A stretch of 64,000 nucleotides of DNA from Neoconidiobolus thromboides FSU 785 (GCA_025603075.1 MU626330.1:32050-96049); one strand, 5' to 3'. Positions 42,621 to 55,761 are shown, counted from the stretch's first letter. Notes: generated from the letters alone by a model not told the origin. A program made the numbers and translations.

Positions 42621-43913
42621 ATGGATTCCAAACCAACGAGCTATTTCTTACAAGATGAAGAAATTAAAGTATCTAATGAAGTTCCAAATGAAAGTACTAG
42701 TACAATTTCAGCTTTTATGACTAAATTTCCTACAGCTCAAGAACTTGAAGCTACTCACCATAGAGAGTCAAAGTTAAGAAAGTAAAAAGTTAATGCGCTT
42801 AATTGAAATTTACTAATGGTTAAAATAGTATTGATGACATTGAAATTGAAATACAAACATGGGATAAGTATTTTAGAAAAAGCGAATTAGTCAATATTAA
42901 TAATGATATATCCTTTTTTTATTTTTAAATTAATATTTATTATTTTTTTTATTTCCTTAACTAAAATTTACCAGTTTCAAATTTACACTATACCTCAAAC
43001 TAACGACTTAGATAAACCACTCACTTTTATCTGCCACCATGGAGCTGGTCACTCAGCCTTATCTTTTGCACTTATGGCAAAAGCATTACATGATATGTTA
43101 AAAGGGGCATGTACCGTTTTATCCTATGATGCAAGAGGACATGGTACAAAACTATTTTAAATATTAATTTAGTCTAAGTAAATTTTAGGATCAACAAAAA
43201 CAAATGAGCCAGGAAATTTATCATTAAATCAGTTAAGAAAGGATTTGGAAAATATAATCGAAAAAAGCGTACCTTCCGGAGAGATAATATTAGTAGGACA
43301 TAGTATGGGCGGAGCAGTAGCAGCTTCAGCAGCTTCTGTAAACAAAGGGCAAATAAAAGGAAAAAGTATAGCTGGATTAGTAGTAATTGATGTGGTAGAA
43401 GGAACAGCATTAGCAGCATTAAGTAGTATGAGTATGATTTTAGATAGTCGGCCAAAGAGTTTTAAAAGTATTGAAGAAGGTATTAAATGGAGTTTAAAAA
43501 GCTCTAACTTAAAAAATATGGATTCTGCGATTGTATCTATACCACCTCAGCTTATTGAAAAAGATGACAAGTTTGTTTGGAGAATAGATTTAGCAGATTC
43601 TCAACCTTTTTGGTATGATTGGTTCTCTGGACTTTCTCAAAAATTTCTTAATGCTTCAGCACCCAAATTACTCATCTTAGCTGGAACGGATAGACTTGAT
43701 AAGGAATTGATCATTGGCCAAATGCAAGGTAATAAATTAATATTTAGTAAACAAAAAAACTATAATTTTAAAATAGGTAAATTCCAGTTAGAAGTTAGAC
43801 CATTCACCTCTCATGTGGTTCAAGAAGATGACCCAGAAGGGGTAGCTAACTTATTAGCTAACTTTGCTATAAGATATCATCGCCCTATTCCACACTCATT
43901 CCCAAAAGCTTAA
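42621..43913 (+). CDS. PPE1: Protein phosphatase methylesterase 1
   Basis: Four exons, starting MDSKPTSYFLQDEE. An alpha/beta hydrolase that removes the C-terminal methyl ester from PP2A catalytic subunits. The oxyanion region is HHGAGHSALSF, the nucleophile elbow GHSMGGA, and VIDVVEGTALAALSSM, RPKSFKSIEEGIKWS, WYDWFSGLS and LAGTDRLDKELIIGQMQGN follow the human PPME1 pattern. The catalytic His lies in TSHVVQEDDPE. Exon 1 ends at 42781 and exon 2 starts at 42829. The next donor is probably GTCAAT after KSEL with an acceptor before FQIYTIP. Compared with human PPME1 the acidic insert before the lid is absent. Confidence 0.92.
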
Positions 43914-45107
43914 AGCTGAGAAAATATTGTATTAAACAAAGTTATATCGATAAATATTTTAACTATTAAATTTAAAAAAGATACAAAAAATTAGTTTTAA
44001 GATTTATATTAATGTAAAAGCCATATAAATTTTATAAAAATTAGAAATCACATTGGTTTAAATTTTATTATTTTACAATCAAGTAAACGCTAAACTCTTT
44101 TAGTGAGGAGAAACAATTATACTAATAAACTCTTTTAAGTCATTTGCATCTTTTTTCAGTTTAATTTTGTCTTTAAATGTAGTCTATCTATAGGTATCAC
44201 ACTAAACTTTCGTTTGCAGATAACTCTATAATACCCTCCATCTAATTTCTCTTCATTAAATGTGGATTGCATGGAAGGATGACTTCAATTTTACTATATC
44301 AAGACTAAATTATGACAAAAACTCAGGAGACTCTGACTCATTGGTCTCTCCATTTCTTAGTTTAATATTTTTATTTAAATAAAATCCCCACTTAGGAACG
44401 TTTTACTCTTTTAACGATTAAAAAGCATATTTAAAAAAGTTATATGAACGTCTTTTTCGTTTCAGTATTGAATCAATAACATCTCAAATTATATATTATA
44501 TAAGGCATCGACAAAATACTGAAATGAATAAAAAAACTTCACTTACTTCCATTTGCAGAAGTATAGAAAATCTTCTATAAAGCAATATAATCTCCAACTA
44601 TAACGCTATACCATAAATAAACCATCTTTTTAAAGAAATAAACATTTATAATTTGTAAATAAAATCAAATTATATAAATGCAAATATCTTATGTGAAGTG
44701 TTATGTTCAGACTGTTTTCGAAAATTTAAAATATCATTTCTGTTTTAAAATAAATAAAATTTACTATTAATTTGTATACCTACTTATTTTAAAATACCCT
44801 TCAACAACCTCTTTTTATAATTTCTCAACCTCAATAACTACTATAAACTATTACTATTATTATTTATTATTTTTACCTATTATTATAATCGAATTTTGAT
44901 AACTTAACTAAATCATTAAATCCTTAATAAATCTAAAAATAAAGAAACATTTTTTTACTTTATATAAATTTAAGCCAAGGTTAAAATGAGGCTTCAATAA
45001 GGGTGCAGTAATCGTGGTAAAAATGGCCTGAAAAAAAATGAACTATATAATTGAGCTTTTATATAAAAGCTAAAAATGAAAAAATATGCGTACCAATTTT
45101 GATCAAC
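43914..45107. other. Convergent intergenic region
   Basis: 1.2 kb between PPE1 and LUC7. A 17-bp inverted repeat (around TTTCAGTATT at 44461 and AATACTGAAA at 44515) is present. One short minus-strand open stretch (DGGYYRVICKRKFSVIPIDR, around 44200-44275) has protein-like composition but is bounded by stops. No gene is called. Confidence 0.5.
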
Positions 45108-46292
45108 TTAATCACGATAGCGTCTACGATCACGATCTGGACTTCTATCCCGGGAGTATCTTCTACGTGGACTGCGTTCTCTAAAATCTCTACGTTCACT
45201 GTGATAATTATACTCATGATCTCCATCACGGTCATAATAATTGCGAGAACGAGAATAACGTCCATATCTACTATTTTCATAAGAATACTTAGATTCCACA
45301 AAGCGTTCAGGGATAGGTGATACTTCCTTCTTCTATGTAATTGTTAATTTTAACTTGAATTAAACATAGTCAAACTTACAATTTTTTCATTATAGGTTTC
45401 TCGAAGTCTAAGATACCCAGTATGCATCTTTCCAGAAACATGAGCATCAGTGCGTTTGGGTTCATTTCCAGCAACTAAATAAGCTGCGCATACATCACAA
45501 ACTTCCATAGGTTTATTAGTAGCTTCTAATGCATCTGGTTCGAATGACTAAATAGATTAATAAAGACTGTTTTTTACAAAAAATAATGATACTTTTTTCA
45601 AACGCTCTAACTCTGCTTCTAATGCTTCGACTTGGCTGGAATAACTTTTAGCTTCTGAAATTCTACCTTCTTCACCAGCAGTTTCTGCCTAAAAAGATAT
45701 ATTAATTTTGGAATACACAAGATAATAAAGCGCTTACAAGTGCTAAAAGTCCCTTTATCTTTTCGTCAATAATCACAATTTTTTCTTCAACTTCTGCTTT
45801 TTTAGATTCAAGAGACTCTTCATCTATTGAAGCATCTACTTTTTCCTTTGCTCTTCTTACTTTACGGTCTACTTCTTCTACTAAATTACTGACTGTTCTT
45901 AAAAATATACTTTCAAAGTCATACTTTGATTTGTCTTTTTCTGCTTCATATCTAATAATAATATGTTTTAGTATTTACCAATTTAAATCAAATCGGCAAA
46001 CTTACTCTTTCTTTAATCTATCGTCGTGAACTTTACTACAAGGTCCTAAAAAACAGTATTAAATAAGTAAAAAATGAATGATACCATTGTCCATACCTAA
46101 GTCAGCCTTTGTATTTACAAATAAATCATTTGGACAATAGCCAGCTATGTATTTAGGACAAATCTTTAAAGTGTTATTAGCTTATATATCAAAAATAATA
46201 TAAAATATTACATCTGGATCGGTTAATTTTCTTTGGAGACTTTGCTCATAAGGATTCATGAGCTCTTCTAATAAACTTCTTGCATAATCCAT
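45108..46292 (-). CDS. LUC7: Luc7-like U1 snRNP splicing factor
   Basis: About six exons. The N-terminus MDYARSLLEELMNP matches the Luc7 family (LLD.LMG). The first zinc finger is CCCH-like (ICPKYIAGYCPNDLF...LGPCSKVHDD); a long coiled coil follows (KVRRAKEKVDASIDEESLES); the second finger is C2H2-like (VCDVCAAYLV...RTDAHVSGKMHTGY). The C-terminal 60 residues are rich in Arg, Ser, Tyr and Asp (RERSPRRRYSRDRSPDRDRR), an RS-type tail as in LUC7L2/3, absent from yeast Luc7. The protein belongs to U1 snRNP and helps select 5' splice sites. Divergent from RPN7 with 179 bp between starts. Confidence 0.92.
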
Positions 46293-46471
46293 ATTGTTGA
46301 TTTGAATTAAAGAAATATAAGTTTGTTACTAAATTTTGATCCTTAAATCCTCGCAAAAAATAAAGCAATAGAATTGCTTAACATTTTTGCATTCTAGAAA
46401 TTAAATTTTTGCAATTAGAGGACTACGTAATATGAAAGCTTGGATTTTTTCAAGCTTTTTTATATATAAAA
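46293..46471. promoter_or_regulatory. Bidirectional promoter, LUC7 / RPN7
   Basis: 179 bp between two divergent ATGs. On the RPN7 side there is TATATATAAAA just before the ATG (46460-46470) after a small hairpin-like AAGCTTGGATTTTTTCAAGCTT. No typical proteasome PACE motif was found. Confidence 0.45.
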
Positions 46472-47885
46472 ATGTCCATCACTATAGCTACTGAAGACCA
46501 AGTACCAAAGATACCAGATTTACAATTATTACATTATAGATTTATTTTGTCGAATTCTAAATCAAATGGAAAAGAAGAAGCTAAAGAATCTTTATTTCAA
46601 CAAATTAAAGAAAATGGTAATTATTTTTAATTTTCATAGTTTTAATTTTAATATCAATGTAGACATGGCTCCATTCTATAAATTGATCTGTGAAGAAAAC
46701 AATTTTAATATTGATCAAGCTTTATACTCTCAAATGCTTAAAAATAATGAAGAAAAAATAAAAGAGTTTGAAGTTAAAATGGAAGAAGCTAAAGAAAGTG
46801 AAGGTGAAACTGAAATTATTGATGTTCTTTCTAAAAAAGCGGATTATAAGGCTAAAATTGGAGAAAAGGTAGCTTTACTAATTAATTAATCTACAATATT
46901 TATTTGTTATTTTTAGGAAGAAGCTATTGCTGCTTATCAAGAGCTTTATGAAAAAGGCTTAACCATTGGCCAACGCCTTGACATCTTATTTAGCTTAATG
47001 AGAATCGGTTTTTTTTTCAATGAACCAAGTCTTCTTGCTACAAATATTGAAAAAGCAAAAGAGTAATTTTTTATACTAGCTTTATAAATTTATTATTTAT
47101 TTTATAAGACTTCTTGAAACAGGTGGTGATTGGGATAGAAGAAATAGATTAAAAGTGTATGAAGGCATTTATTTATTAGCTATCCGTGATTTTACTGCAT
47201 CATCTACTTTATTATTGGAATCTATTGCTACTTTCACTTCTACTGAACTTATGGAATACAAGGATTTTGTTAAATATACTGTACTCGTAGGAATGCTTTC
47301 ATTAGAACGTGTTGATATGAAGAAGAAAATTATTGAATCTCCAGAAATTAGAGAGGTTCTACATGAAATCCCACATTTAGATAAATATGTTAACTCATTC
47401 TATCAATGCAACTACAAAGAGTTCTTTGAGTCTTTAGGTAAATAAGCATCTTTTTATTTTATTAATTTATTAACCCATGTATTTAGCTGCTATTGAAGAA
47501 GTTCATATTTTTAATTCAAGTTATATATTCCCACATCATAAATATTACATTCGTGAAATGAGAATCAAAGCTTATAGTCAGCTCTTAGAATCATATCGTA
47601 GTGTAACATTAGATAATATGGCTAAATCTTTTGGTGTAACTGTTGGATTTATTGACAAGTAATTTATATTAATATTTATAGTAACTTGGAAAATTTAATC
47701 TGTTAACTAGGGATGTTGCAAAATTTATCGCAGCTGGTCGCTTACATTGTGTCATAGACAAGGTTAATGGTATTATTGAAACTAATCGTCCAGACTCTAA
47801 ATATGCACAATACCAAACTACTATTAAACAAGGTGATATGTTGTTGAATCGTATACAAAAATTAAGTCGTGTAATCAATATTTAA
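46472..47885 (+). CDS. RPN7: 26S proteasome regulatory subunit Rpn7
   Basis: Six or seven exons. The start [19 protein letters not shown], the helical TPR-like middle ([37 protein letters not shown]) and the PCI domain ([60 protein letters not shown]) match PSMD6/Rpn7. The C-terminus [12 protein letters not shown] is typical. Rpn7 is a lid subunit that supports the Rpn11 deubiquitinase. The length, about 390 residues, is normal. It shares a short promoter with LUC7. Confidence 0.95.
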
Positions 47886-49235
47886 ATGGAATAAATAAAT
47901 ATTGTCAAAGAATATATTTATATATTTTATGTTTAGTTTAGGTTGGAATTTTAATTTATTTAAGTATTGAATATTTAAAATTAATAGCTTGTTTAAAAAT
48001 AATTATGTATAAACCCATACTTGATGACTTTTTGTTCTGGTGTTTTTATTAAAATTATAACTATTGGACTGAATAGTATTAGTATATTTGGTAAATTCAA
48101 TGTACTAGAATACTTAAAACTAGTATTATTAAGTTATATATACTTCAAATTAATTTTGTAATAATATTCATTTAAAAATTATTATTTATGAATCATAAAT
48201 GGCAATTACCTAATAAATTTGATTTTAATTTATTGTTGAATCTATTAATTTTAGTCATTTACACCTTACAGCAATATTATTACATAGATGCGATAACAAT
48301 TATACAATTCAAATATCCTACCTTATTACATATAATACAGTCACTATTATATAATTCACATTGATTTATGTTATGTATTCTATAAAACACATAAATATTT
48401 ATGCCTGTTTTTCACCACTTCAAACCAAATATTAGATTAAAAATCATTTACCATGTGAAGTAAAACTAATATTTTTAGCATGTAAAAATAGATTAAGTTA
48501 AAAATAGATTAAAATTAGTTTAACTAAGATATTTCAACACTAAGCAGACCTTACTTGTTTTAGTATCATTTATAGCTTATAATATTTTATGAGTTTATGA
48601 GTAATTAATTTAATAAATAATCTAATACATTAAACTTTAATTTTTCTAGAGATTCTATTAAAAATTAATAAATAGCTAATATGATAGTGGAAATAGTTAG
48701 CTTTAGGTCATAAAATATACAATTATTTTTACTTTTTATAGTAAATATTCTATTGCTACCTTAATCATGAACTAATTTACCGAATTCTTTTTATTCCCCC
48801 CAAAATTCCTCAGCCTGATACTGCCACACCATGTTCATTCTCCAATTACACTGCCCTAAAATCAAATAATTTGGACAAAATCGTATCATTAAAATTAAAC
48901 AAGGTTCTAGCCAAAGTTGATTTATGGCCACTGATTTTAATGATTAAAGCAATTTTATTGGATGAACCTAGAACATGATTTAATTTATCATCTAAGTTTT
49001 GTTATTTAAATGAGAACATAAAAGATCACAATTTTAATAACTTTACCTTTATAAGTCAGGCGTTGATTTAAAAACGCAGATAAGTAATATTTTATATTGT
49101 TTTTACTTTATCACCCTGAAAGTATTACTAAATTCATTATCACCAGTCAGTCATATTTATTTAATAGTAAAGATAATTGAACATTAAATACAACTTCAAT
49201 CAACTTTACTTTATTTCTTTCATAATTATTTTGTT
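47886..49235. other. Intergenic, RPN7 to SEC2
   Basis: 1.35 kb, AT-rich. A more GC-rich patch at about 48790-48860 with C runs, and GGTTCTAG (48903) and CTAGAAC (48969) as a loose inverted pair, lie on the SEC2 promoter side. No gene is seen. Confidence 0.5.
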
Positions 49236-50741
49236 ATGTCATTATTAGCTCAAACTTACTTACCACTCCATCTTGTTGATACTAAACAATCTGCCTCTAA
49301 TCAATCTCAAACCATGGACAATAAAATTCCAGAAAGTGAAAAAATAACTACAATCTCTGCTGATGCGTTTTCTATGGACGATGTCAATTCAAAGTACACT
49401 ACTAACCTCGAAGAAGAAGTTAAGATCGCTCATTCTCGTATTAAGAAATTGGAACAAGAGTTGAAACAGGTTAAAGCAGAAAAGGATACTTACTCTGAAA
49501 GTTTAAAAGAATCTGTAGAATTACGCGCTGACTTAGAGGTAAATTATAATAAACTTCAAGTAGAATTCGACCAATATAAAGCTACCACTGTAGCTGCGTT
49601 GGAAAACCGCAACAAAGCTTTACAACAGGATATGGAAAATCTTGCTGAAAAGCTAATTGATGAAACTGAAAGACGGTCAGAACTTGTTCATGCTAAACAA
49701 CTCCTCGAAGCTGAGTTGGAGGAACTTTCTCAAAACTTATTTGAAGAAGCTAATAAAATGGTTGCTGATGAGCGTCGTTTAAATAAAGCTTGGGAAGATA
49801 AAATGGAAGCGCAAGAAAAGAAGTATGAAGAGCTTAATATTTTAATGGAATTCGAGAAAGAACAGTGCAAAGAATTGAAAGCTAAGATTGGCGAGTTAAT
49901 AGAAGAGCGTGAAGCTGCCTCCCTTGCTTTAGAAGAATCTACCAATTCAACAACTCCAAATCATCGCTCTAAACGCTCATTATCAATTTCAACTACACCA
50001 GCTGCACGTTCACAACATTCATCTGATTCAGGCTATCGTGGTGCCAATACACAAGGATCAGACCATGATATTTTCACATCATCTAATTCAGCACTTTCAT
50101 TTGATAGCTCGGATCATCGTTTCCATGAATTTAAAGAGTTCTTGGAAGCCCCAGTTGCAAAGGGACTTTATTTGTCTTCTAAATTTATGAAGCGTTGTTT
50201 AAATGAAGATGTTGATTCAGCATTAAGATTTGAATCTAGCTTGTTATCTGGTTGGATGACCCACAAAAGAATTCTCTCTGCATCACAATTAGGTAGCATT
50301 AATATTTATCCTTTCAAAGGTGATGCTTCAACATTACCACCTAATGTTCCTTATCAATGCTCGTTTTGTACTAGCAGTAAAGGCAAGTCTTTGATTTACC
50401 AATATAATATAACTGGAAGTGAAGGAGAACCAAGGCTCCTTTGTTTACAATGCCGTGATAGATTATTAGCTGTATGTAAGTTTTTTGCCTTTTTACGTAT
50501 GGTACGTTCTGGAGTTATTCAAGGTACCCCACAAAAACTTTATTTAGATTGTTTACAAGCAAAACATACCATGTTTTTAGCTAGAGTAGGTGCAGCTTTA
50601 GCTACATTTGATGAACAAATCGGTTCTTTGTCTGAAGAAGAACATGAATCTGCTACTATCGACTCACCAATTGAAGAAGTAGCAACATCGGGACCTAGTC
50701 TACCTAATTTCTCAGTAAACGTTGAAAATACCACTTTATGA
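49236..50741 (+). CDS. SEC2: Sec2-type Rab guanine nucleotide exchange factor
   Basis: Single exon, 501 residues. A long coiled coil from about residue 55 to 235 contains the exchange motif ELEELSQNLFEEANKMV (about 160-176), the Rab-binding core of Sec2p and Rabin8. A Ser-rich linker (about 235-295) follows. The C-terminal domain (about 295-440), seen in other fungal Sec2 proteins, holds two Cys pairs, CSFC (375-378) and CLQC (403-406), that may bind zinc. Sec2 activates the Rab GTPase Sec4 on post-Golgi vesicles to drive polarised exocytosis. Codon use is less AT-biased than in many neighbours, with no intron. Confidence 0.9.
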   Translation: MSLLAQTYLPLHLVDTKQSASNQSQTMDNKIPESEKITTISADAFSMDDVNSKYTTNLEEEVKIAHSRIKKLEQELKQVKAEKDTYSESLKESVELRADLEVNYNKLQVEFDQYKATTVAALENRNKALQQDMENLAEKLIDETERRSELVHAKQLLEAELEELSQNLFEEANKMVADERRLNKAWEDKMEAQEKKYEELNILMEFEKEQCKELKAKIGELIEEREAASLALEESTNSTTPNHRSKRSLSISTTPAARSQHSSDSGYRGANTQGSDHDIFTSSNSALSFDSSDHRFHEFKEFLEAPVAKGLYLSSKFMKRCLNEDVDSALRFESSLLSGWMTHKRILSASQLGSINIYPFKGDASTLPPNVPYQCSFCTSSKGKSLIYQYNITGSEGEPRLLCLQCRDRLLAVCKFFAFLRMVRSGVIQGTPQKLYLDCLQAKHTMFLARVGAALATFDEQIGSLSEEEHESATIDSPIEEVATSGPSLPNFSVNVENTTL

Positions 50742-51011
50742 ACTTTTAAAGTATCCTTACATAATATAAGAGCTTACTTTTAACTATCTACCGGCTAGTA
50801 ATTAACTTATTGATGGGTTTGTCCTAATATAGCCCAGTTTGCTTTTATAAATATACTCTGATCTTTTTTTTAATAAATTTATAAATATGACATTTTTATA
50901 AAACAATTCATTTAGTGTACAAGTATGCATAAAATTAAAATGTGCGTCATTTGTGGTCAATTAAATTATAAACACTTTATACAAAAAATCGAAGTCTATT
51001 TTTTTTAAAAG
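50742..51011. other. Short intergenic spacer, SEC2 / hypothetical gene
   Basis: 270 bp; SEC2 3' UTR and promoter of the next gene. Nothing distinctive. Confidence 0.4.
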
Positions 51012-51830
51012 ATGTTTAATAATAGAAAAGAATTTGTTGATTTTGTTAATGAGATAGATAGTAATCTAAATAGAAGTCAAAGTATTAATTCAAATATACC
51101 TAAAAGGTAATAAACTTAAGGCTATTTTCAATTTTAGTTTAATAGATTATCAGAAAATTAAAAAATCAAGATTCGAATGAAGAGTTGACAAAAATTCCAT
51201 CAAAATTTGTAAAGGATGACCCTTCAGCCTCGAATTCTTTGAAGTCTTTAGAGCACTTTAATATAATGAGAGAAGTCAATAGCCTCACATGTAATCTATT
51301 TATAAACTTAATAAATCTTTTTAAAAACAATTTAGCATTTAATAATGAAATTCCAGCTAACCTTTTAAATGAATATCACAGACAATTAATTATGTATTTA
51401 AAAAACAAATCAAAATACAGTCAGTTGTATTTAAGCAAAGGTAACAGCGAACCAGATAATAAAGACCAAATAGTAACTTGGGTTGGACCAATTGTAATGG
51501 CAGATGATGTGTATAAATTTTCTTTTTATTCAGTAATCTCAAATCAACTCATGAATTTTACACTATATCAACACAACCCACTTAATAACTTTGAAAGTGG
51601 GACTTCAATTACAATAGAGTATATTTTTATTTTATTATCGCAATTTTGTTTTAATTTTTAATTTTAATATTAGACTTGTATTTCCTAATCAAATTTTGAA
51701 TAACGACTTGAATCTATTACTTCAAACTTATTTCACAAATAGCAGTAGAAATAATATATCCTTTTTAACGTTTCTGTTAGATGCCTTAATTCCATTTATA
51801 AAAGGAGAATTAAATTATAAACTTCATTAA
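51012..51830 (+). CDS. Hypothetical protein
   Basis: Three exons: 51012-51115 or 51116, 51146 to about 51619, and from the acceptor at about 51674 to 51830. The joined product is about 240 residues and starts MFNNRKEFVDFVNEIDSNLN. It is mostly hydrophilic and helical at the N-terminus, with a stretch MREVNSLTCNLFINLINLFK and a central WVGPIVMADDVYKFSFYSV. The C-terminus (LLLQTYFTNSSRNNISFL...PFIKGELNYKLH) looks globular. No signal peptide, TM segment or known motif was recognised. Introns restore frame at both junctions (AG|A; GA|A). Function unknown. Confidence 0.6.
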
Positions 51831-52023
51831 TAGATAATTAACTTTATTCAATGAAGCTATATTTTTCAAGTTCAATGATATCTGAATAGCTTACACATAG
51901 CATGTTTTTTAAAAATGAAATAAAATAAGATCATAATAAGATAGAACAATTGTTATCAACTTTAAAACGGATTTATTTAATTTTAATTTTAATTTAATAA
52001 AAGAACTATTTAATTAAAAATAT

Positions 52024-53460
52024 CTAAATTACAACTGACCATTCAGATTCAATTTCACCGTGTTGAATAGCAAGGATAGTATCAAAGAAACGTTTAGTAT
52101 AAGGTCCAGCTTGAGCATTAGAATCTTTAGGGTCTAAAGGAATTGTCAACTTTCTATCTTGATATAAGATTTCACGGATTGGTGAAACGATACAGGCAGT
52201 ACCAGAACCGAACATTTCAATAACTCTATTTTCTTTTAAAGCTTCCTCTAATTCTTTCATGTTGATTCTACGTTCGCTTACTTTAAATTCTCCCCATTGT
52301 CTAGCAAGACCTAAAATAGAACTACGCGTTACCCCTGGTAAGATGGTACCATCAAGAGGTGGAGTTACTAACTCAACCTCTCCAGATTTGTTCTTAAGCA
52401 AAACAAAGCAGTTCATAGTACCAACTTCTGAGAGCTCATCTTCAGGGCCAAATAACCATAAGTTCTGTTGACTTCCTTTATTCATAGCATGGATTTGTGG
52501 TACAATACATGGTCCATAATTACTATTAAAATATTAAAAAAATATAACAAGATTTGAAAAAAGATTTACGCTCCAATTTTACTTCCACCGGTACCTCCTG
52601 GCCATGCGCGAACATAATCGGTAGTTGCAAGTAAACTTACAGCTTTAAAGCCAGTACGATAATATGGTCCTACTGGACAAGTAATTACGAATAATTTGGC
52701 ACTGTTTGAAGGCCCAACGCCGATATATTCCTATAGACTAAGATTAGGATCATCATTAAATATAATACAATACCAATATTTATTTACCTGTGTACCAATA
52801 ACAGTTGGTCTGATATAAAGCGAGTATCCTTTTTCGGTTGGAATCCAACGCTCATCAATTTTTACTAATTCTTTAATCAATTCAATAGTCTCTTTTCCAT
52901 CAATAGCCTACCAAACATTAATTTTACATATTAGATAAAACATAACTTACTGGCATAGAAAGACGTTGGGAAGAGTTTGATAAACGAGCCATATTTAAAT
53001 CAGGTCTAAATAGTCTTAATTCTCCTTTTGAGCCTTTGTAAGCTTTCATGCCTTCAAAACACTTTAAGATTTAAATAAAACTTCAATTTTTTAGAAATAT
53101 AGCAATGGCTTACTTCAAAAGCATAATGGAATACAGCAGAAGCAGGGTCAAGTGACAATTTACCATAAGGTAAAAGCTCAGGGGTTTCCCAACCTTTTTC
53201 ATTGGTATAATCAGCAATAATCATATGATCCGTAAAGGTATGTCCAAAGATTAAGTCCTTGTTTGGGACTAAAGGTTTTAAGTTGGTAGATTTTGTAATC
53301 TTTAAATTCTTTGCCTAAATAACAATGAGCTAACAAAATGGCTGATACAAGTACTCTTAAAGCTTACTAATAAGGGGTTAAAGTTTGAGGCAGTTGAGTA
53401 ACATTTTTTAGTACTATGGCTCAATGCGGCGAGTAATCTACTGTTGATGCTAGTATTCAT
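52024..53460 (-). CDS. BAT1: Mitochondrial branched-chain-amino-acid aminotransferase
   Basis: Six exons or so. The N-terminus [19 protein letters not shown] with CYST looks like a mitochondrial presequence. Class IV aminotransferase features follow: [38 protein letters not shown], the PLP-lysine region [15 protein letters not shown], and near the C-terminus [18 protein letters not shown] and [14 protein letters not shown]. The enzyme moves the amino group between Leu/Ile/Val and 2-oxoglutarate. About 395 residues, normal. No upstream frame or leucine-biosynthesis neighbour is seen. Confidence 0.94.
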
Positions 53461-54356
53461 TTTAGGAAAAGGTAAACTGAATTGAGACTTCTTTATACAA
53501 ACAATTTATATAGTATTTTAAACTTTTAGGTTTAAAAACTTGTCCAATCATAGCTTAAACTGTGGGAATTTTCAACATTCGATGACATGTGACCTAAGAT
53601 TCGCTTTTAGTTCCTCGTCATGCTATTTGATGAATAGATATTTTTCTTTCTACAACATATAGAAAAACAGTATCTGTTGTATACACATAATAAGGTGATC
53701 GATGAAATATAATAAATATTTGAAAGTTTATAAATAATACCAATTTTATTAATATATGATTATTTCGATTTCAATATTTGAACAAAACATTAAATTTAAA
53801 TTTAATTTCGAAGCTAAACAATTCAAATTTAAACTTGGAAAATTGATTTCGAAAGTGCCAAATTTAGAATTAATGATCTCAGTCCATAAAATACTGTCAA
53901 CTTTGTATTATCTAATAAGCAATATTTTTAAATAAAAATTAAAATAAAAATGTTATTTATATTTACAATGGCCAATCTTTTATTTATATAAAATTTCACT
54001 TTTCATACTATTAATCAATAAAAATTCACTCTATGATAAATACTTAAATCTTATTGAAATTTAAAGCTATAATTGGATTAAATTCTTCGTATAATTTTTG
54101 TATTACTATATAACATCTATGTTATCAAACTTAAACTCTTACAAATAATTAAATATTAAACGCCCACAAAATAAATATCCATTTGTTGCAACCAAAACTG
54201 ATAACTGACTTTCTATAAGCATCTGTTTCAAAAACACAACTGACTCATCACTTTAAAATTATATAGTTCATCTTAACCTACAAAATAAAAGGTTGTAATA
54301 AATCAGAAAAAAACCTTACAAGAGTTAGTCCATTTATTAAATAGTGGTTAAACCTT
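53461..54356. other. Intergenic, BCAT promoter side
   Basis: 0.9 kb, AT-rich. It contains the BCAT promoter and the P1 3' UTR. No gene is seen. Confidence 0.5.
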
Positions 54357-54735
54357 TTAATCGAAAAGACCGAAACCCATATCACCATCAGATTCTTCTT
54401 CTTCTTCAGCCTTTTCTTCGGCTTTTGGAGCAGCAGCGGCATCACCACCAGCGGTTGGGGCGGCAGCGGCTGGAGCGGCACCAGAACCGGAACCAACGTT
54501 TAAGAGGAGTTCAGAAACATCTTTACCTTCGAAAACTTTAGCGAAGAGGGAAGCCCAGATTGGTTCAACAGTGACGTTGGCGGCTTTGACAATGGTGTTG
54601 ATTTTATCAGCCTAAATTGAAATGGGTTAAACAAAATTGAAATTAGAAAATTAAGATCGAGTTTACGGTGATATCAATCTTGTCATCAGCAAGGATGAGG
54701 GAAGCGTATACAACAGCTTGTTCGTTGATGGACAT
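54357..54735 (-). CDS. RPP1: 60S acidic ribosomal protein P1
   Basis: Two exons with one intron after DDKIDIT. The N-terminal dimerisation domain reads [20 protein letters not shown], then [21 protein letters not shown]; a hinge rich in Ala, Gly and Pro follows; the acidic tail ends with the universal stalk signature [10 protein letters not shown], which recruits elongation factors. About 107 residues, the normal size. Codon use is strongly biased toward G/C-ending codons relative to neighbours, as expected of a highly expressed ribosomal gene. Confidence 0.97.
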
Positions 54736-55761
54736 GGTAATGAAATGGATTTACAAATGGATGTATAAAAGAGAAGGAACTTTCGTGATTGCGGAAAGTA
54801 AAATTTAACTCAATAGAGAACAATACGCTTGACACGAAAATATAGCTTTTTCGAATTAACGAGAGAGTTTTTGAATTCCAAGTTATCTGTAAAAAATAGA
54901 TAAATTTTTGCAATATGAGCAAGGATTTTGCAATGTAAGCAGATATTAAAAGATTTATTAAGCTTAATTTTTATAGCATGTTATATTTTATAATCAAATT
55001 ATAAATACTAATATAGACAAAACTTGTATACCGATTTTTAAACCAACAAATAGTTTATTAATTTAACTAACCTAAACTGTTTAATATAAATATATAAATA
55101 ACTAGTATTAAATAAATACTTAATTCGTAATATAGTGGATATTGATTTGACATTATGAACATTTAACATAAAATTAAAAGTTTAGAAAAAAGGTAATTTT
55201 ATCATTTTAAAATTTGTTATAACTAAAACTGTATATTAAATAAATTAAAACTGAGAAAGGTATAAAACATGGATTAAATTAAATCAGTAAAAATATAAAT
55301 ACGATATTATGTGTTCTTTTTTGATACTCCAAAAGACTAAAAGTTTGTTGTTTTATAATATATTTTATTTTTTGAAATTTTGTTTTATTGAAAATTATTC
55401 TAATTTGCTTTAAAGACTATAATATTAGTAGATTTAATATGAAAGTTTAGAATTAAACTCTTTCATTTCTAATGCAAATAGTAAGATAAAAATAAAAACA
55501 CAAACTGTCATTATTATTGACAATATGTTCATTTTAAACTAACATTATTATATTCCCACATGCTATATAAAATCCTCTCAAACCCAAAATGACATAAAAA
55601 AAACACTTAATCTTAAACCAATAAAATTCGAACCAACATTTAAATTTTAAATTGACTAAATTTAGAACGTCATCCTTTCTAGCTTATTATAATGAATGAT
55701 CGCTCATTGAATGAATATGTAATATTAACATCTAACTAATACAATTCAAAAACAACTAAAG
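54736..55761. other. Divergent intergenic region, RPP1 / SepH
   Basis: 1.0 kb with the promoters of both genes. AT-rich; no conserved site identified. Confidence 0.5.

Noticed and set aside
44440..44540. Inverted repeat around TTTCAGTATT as a mobile element
   Set aside because: Arms are only about 17 bp with mismatches, no matching borders and no second copy seen in the window.
45051..45320. Two further frames over the LUC7 3' exon
   Set aside because: The RS-rich tail leaves several frames open; only the one continuing the LUC7 exons is kept.
54344..54541. Frames overlapping the RPP1 tail
   Set aside because: Shadows of the Ala/Glu-rich P1 hinge, one antisense and one sense.
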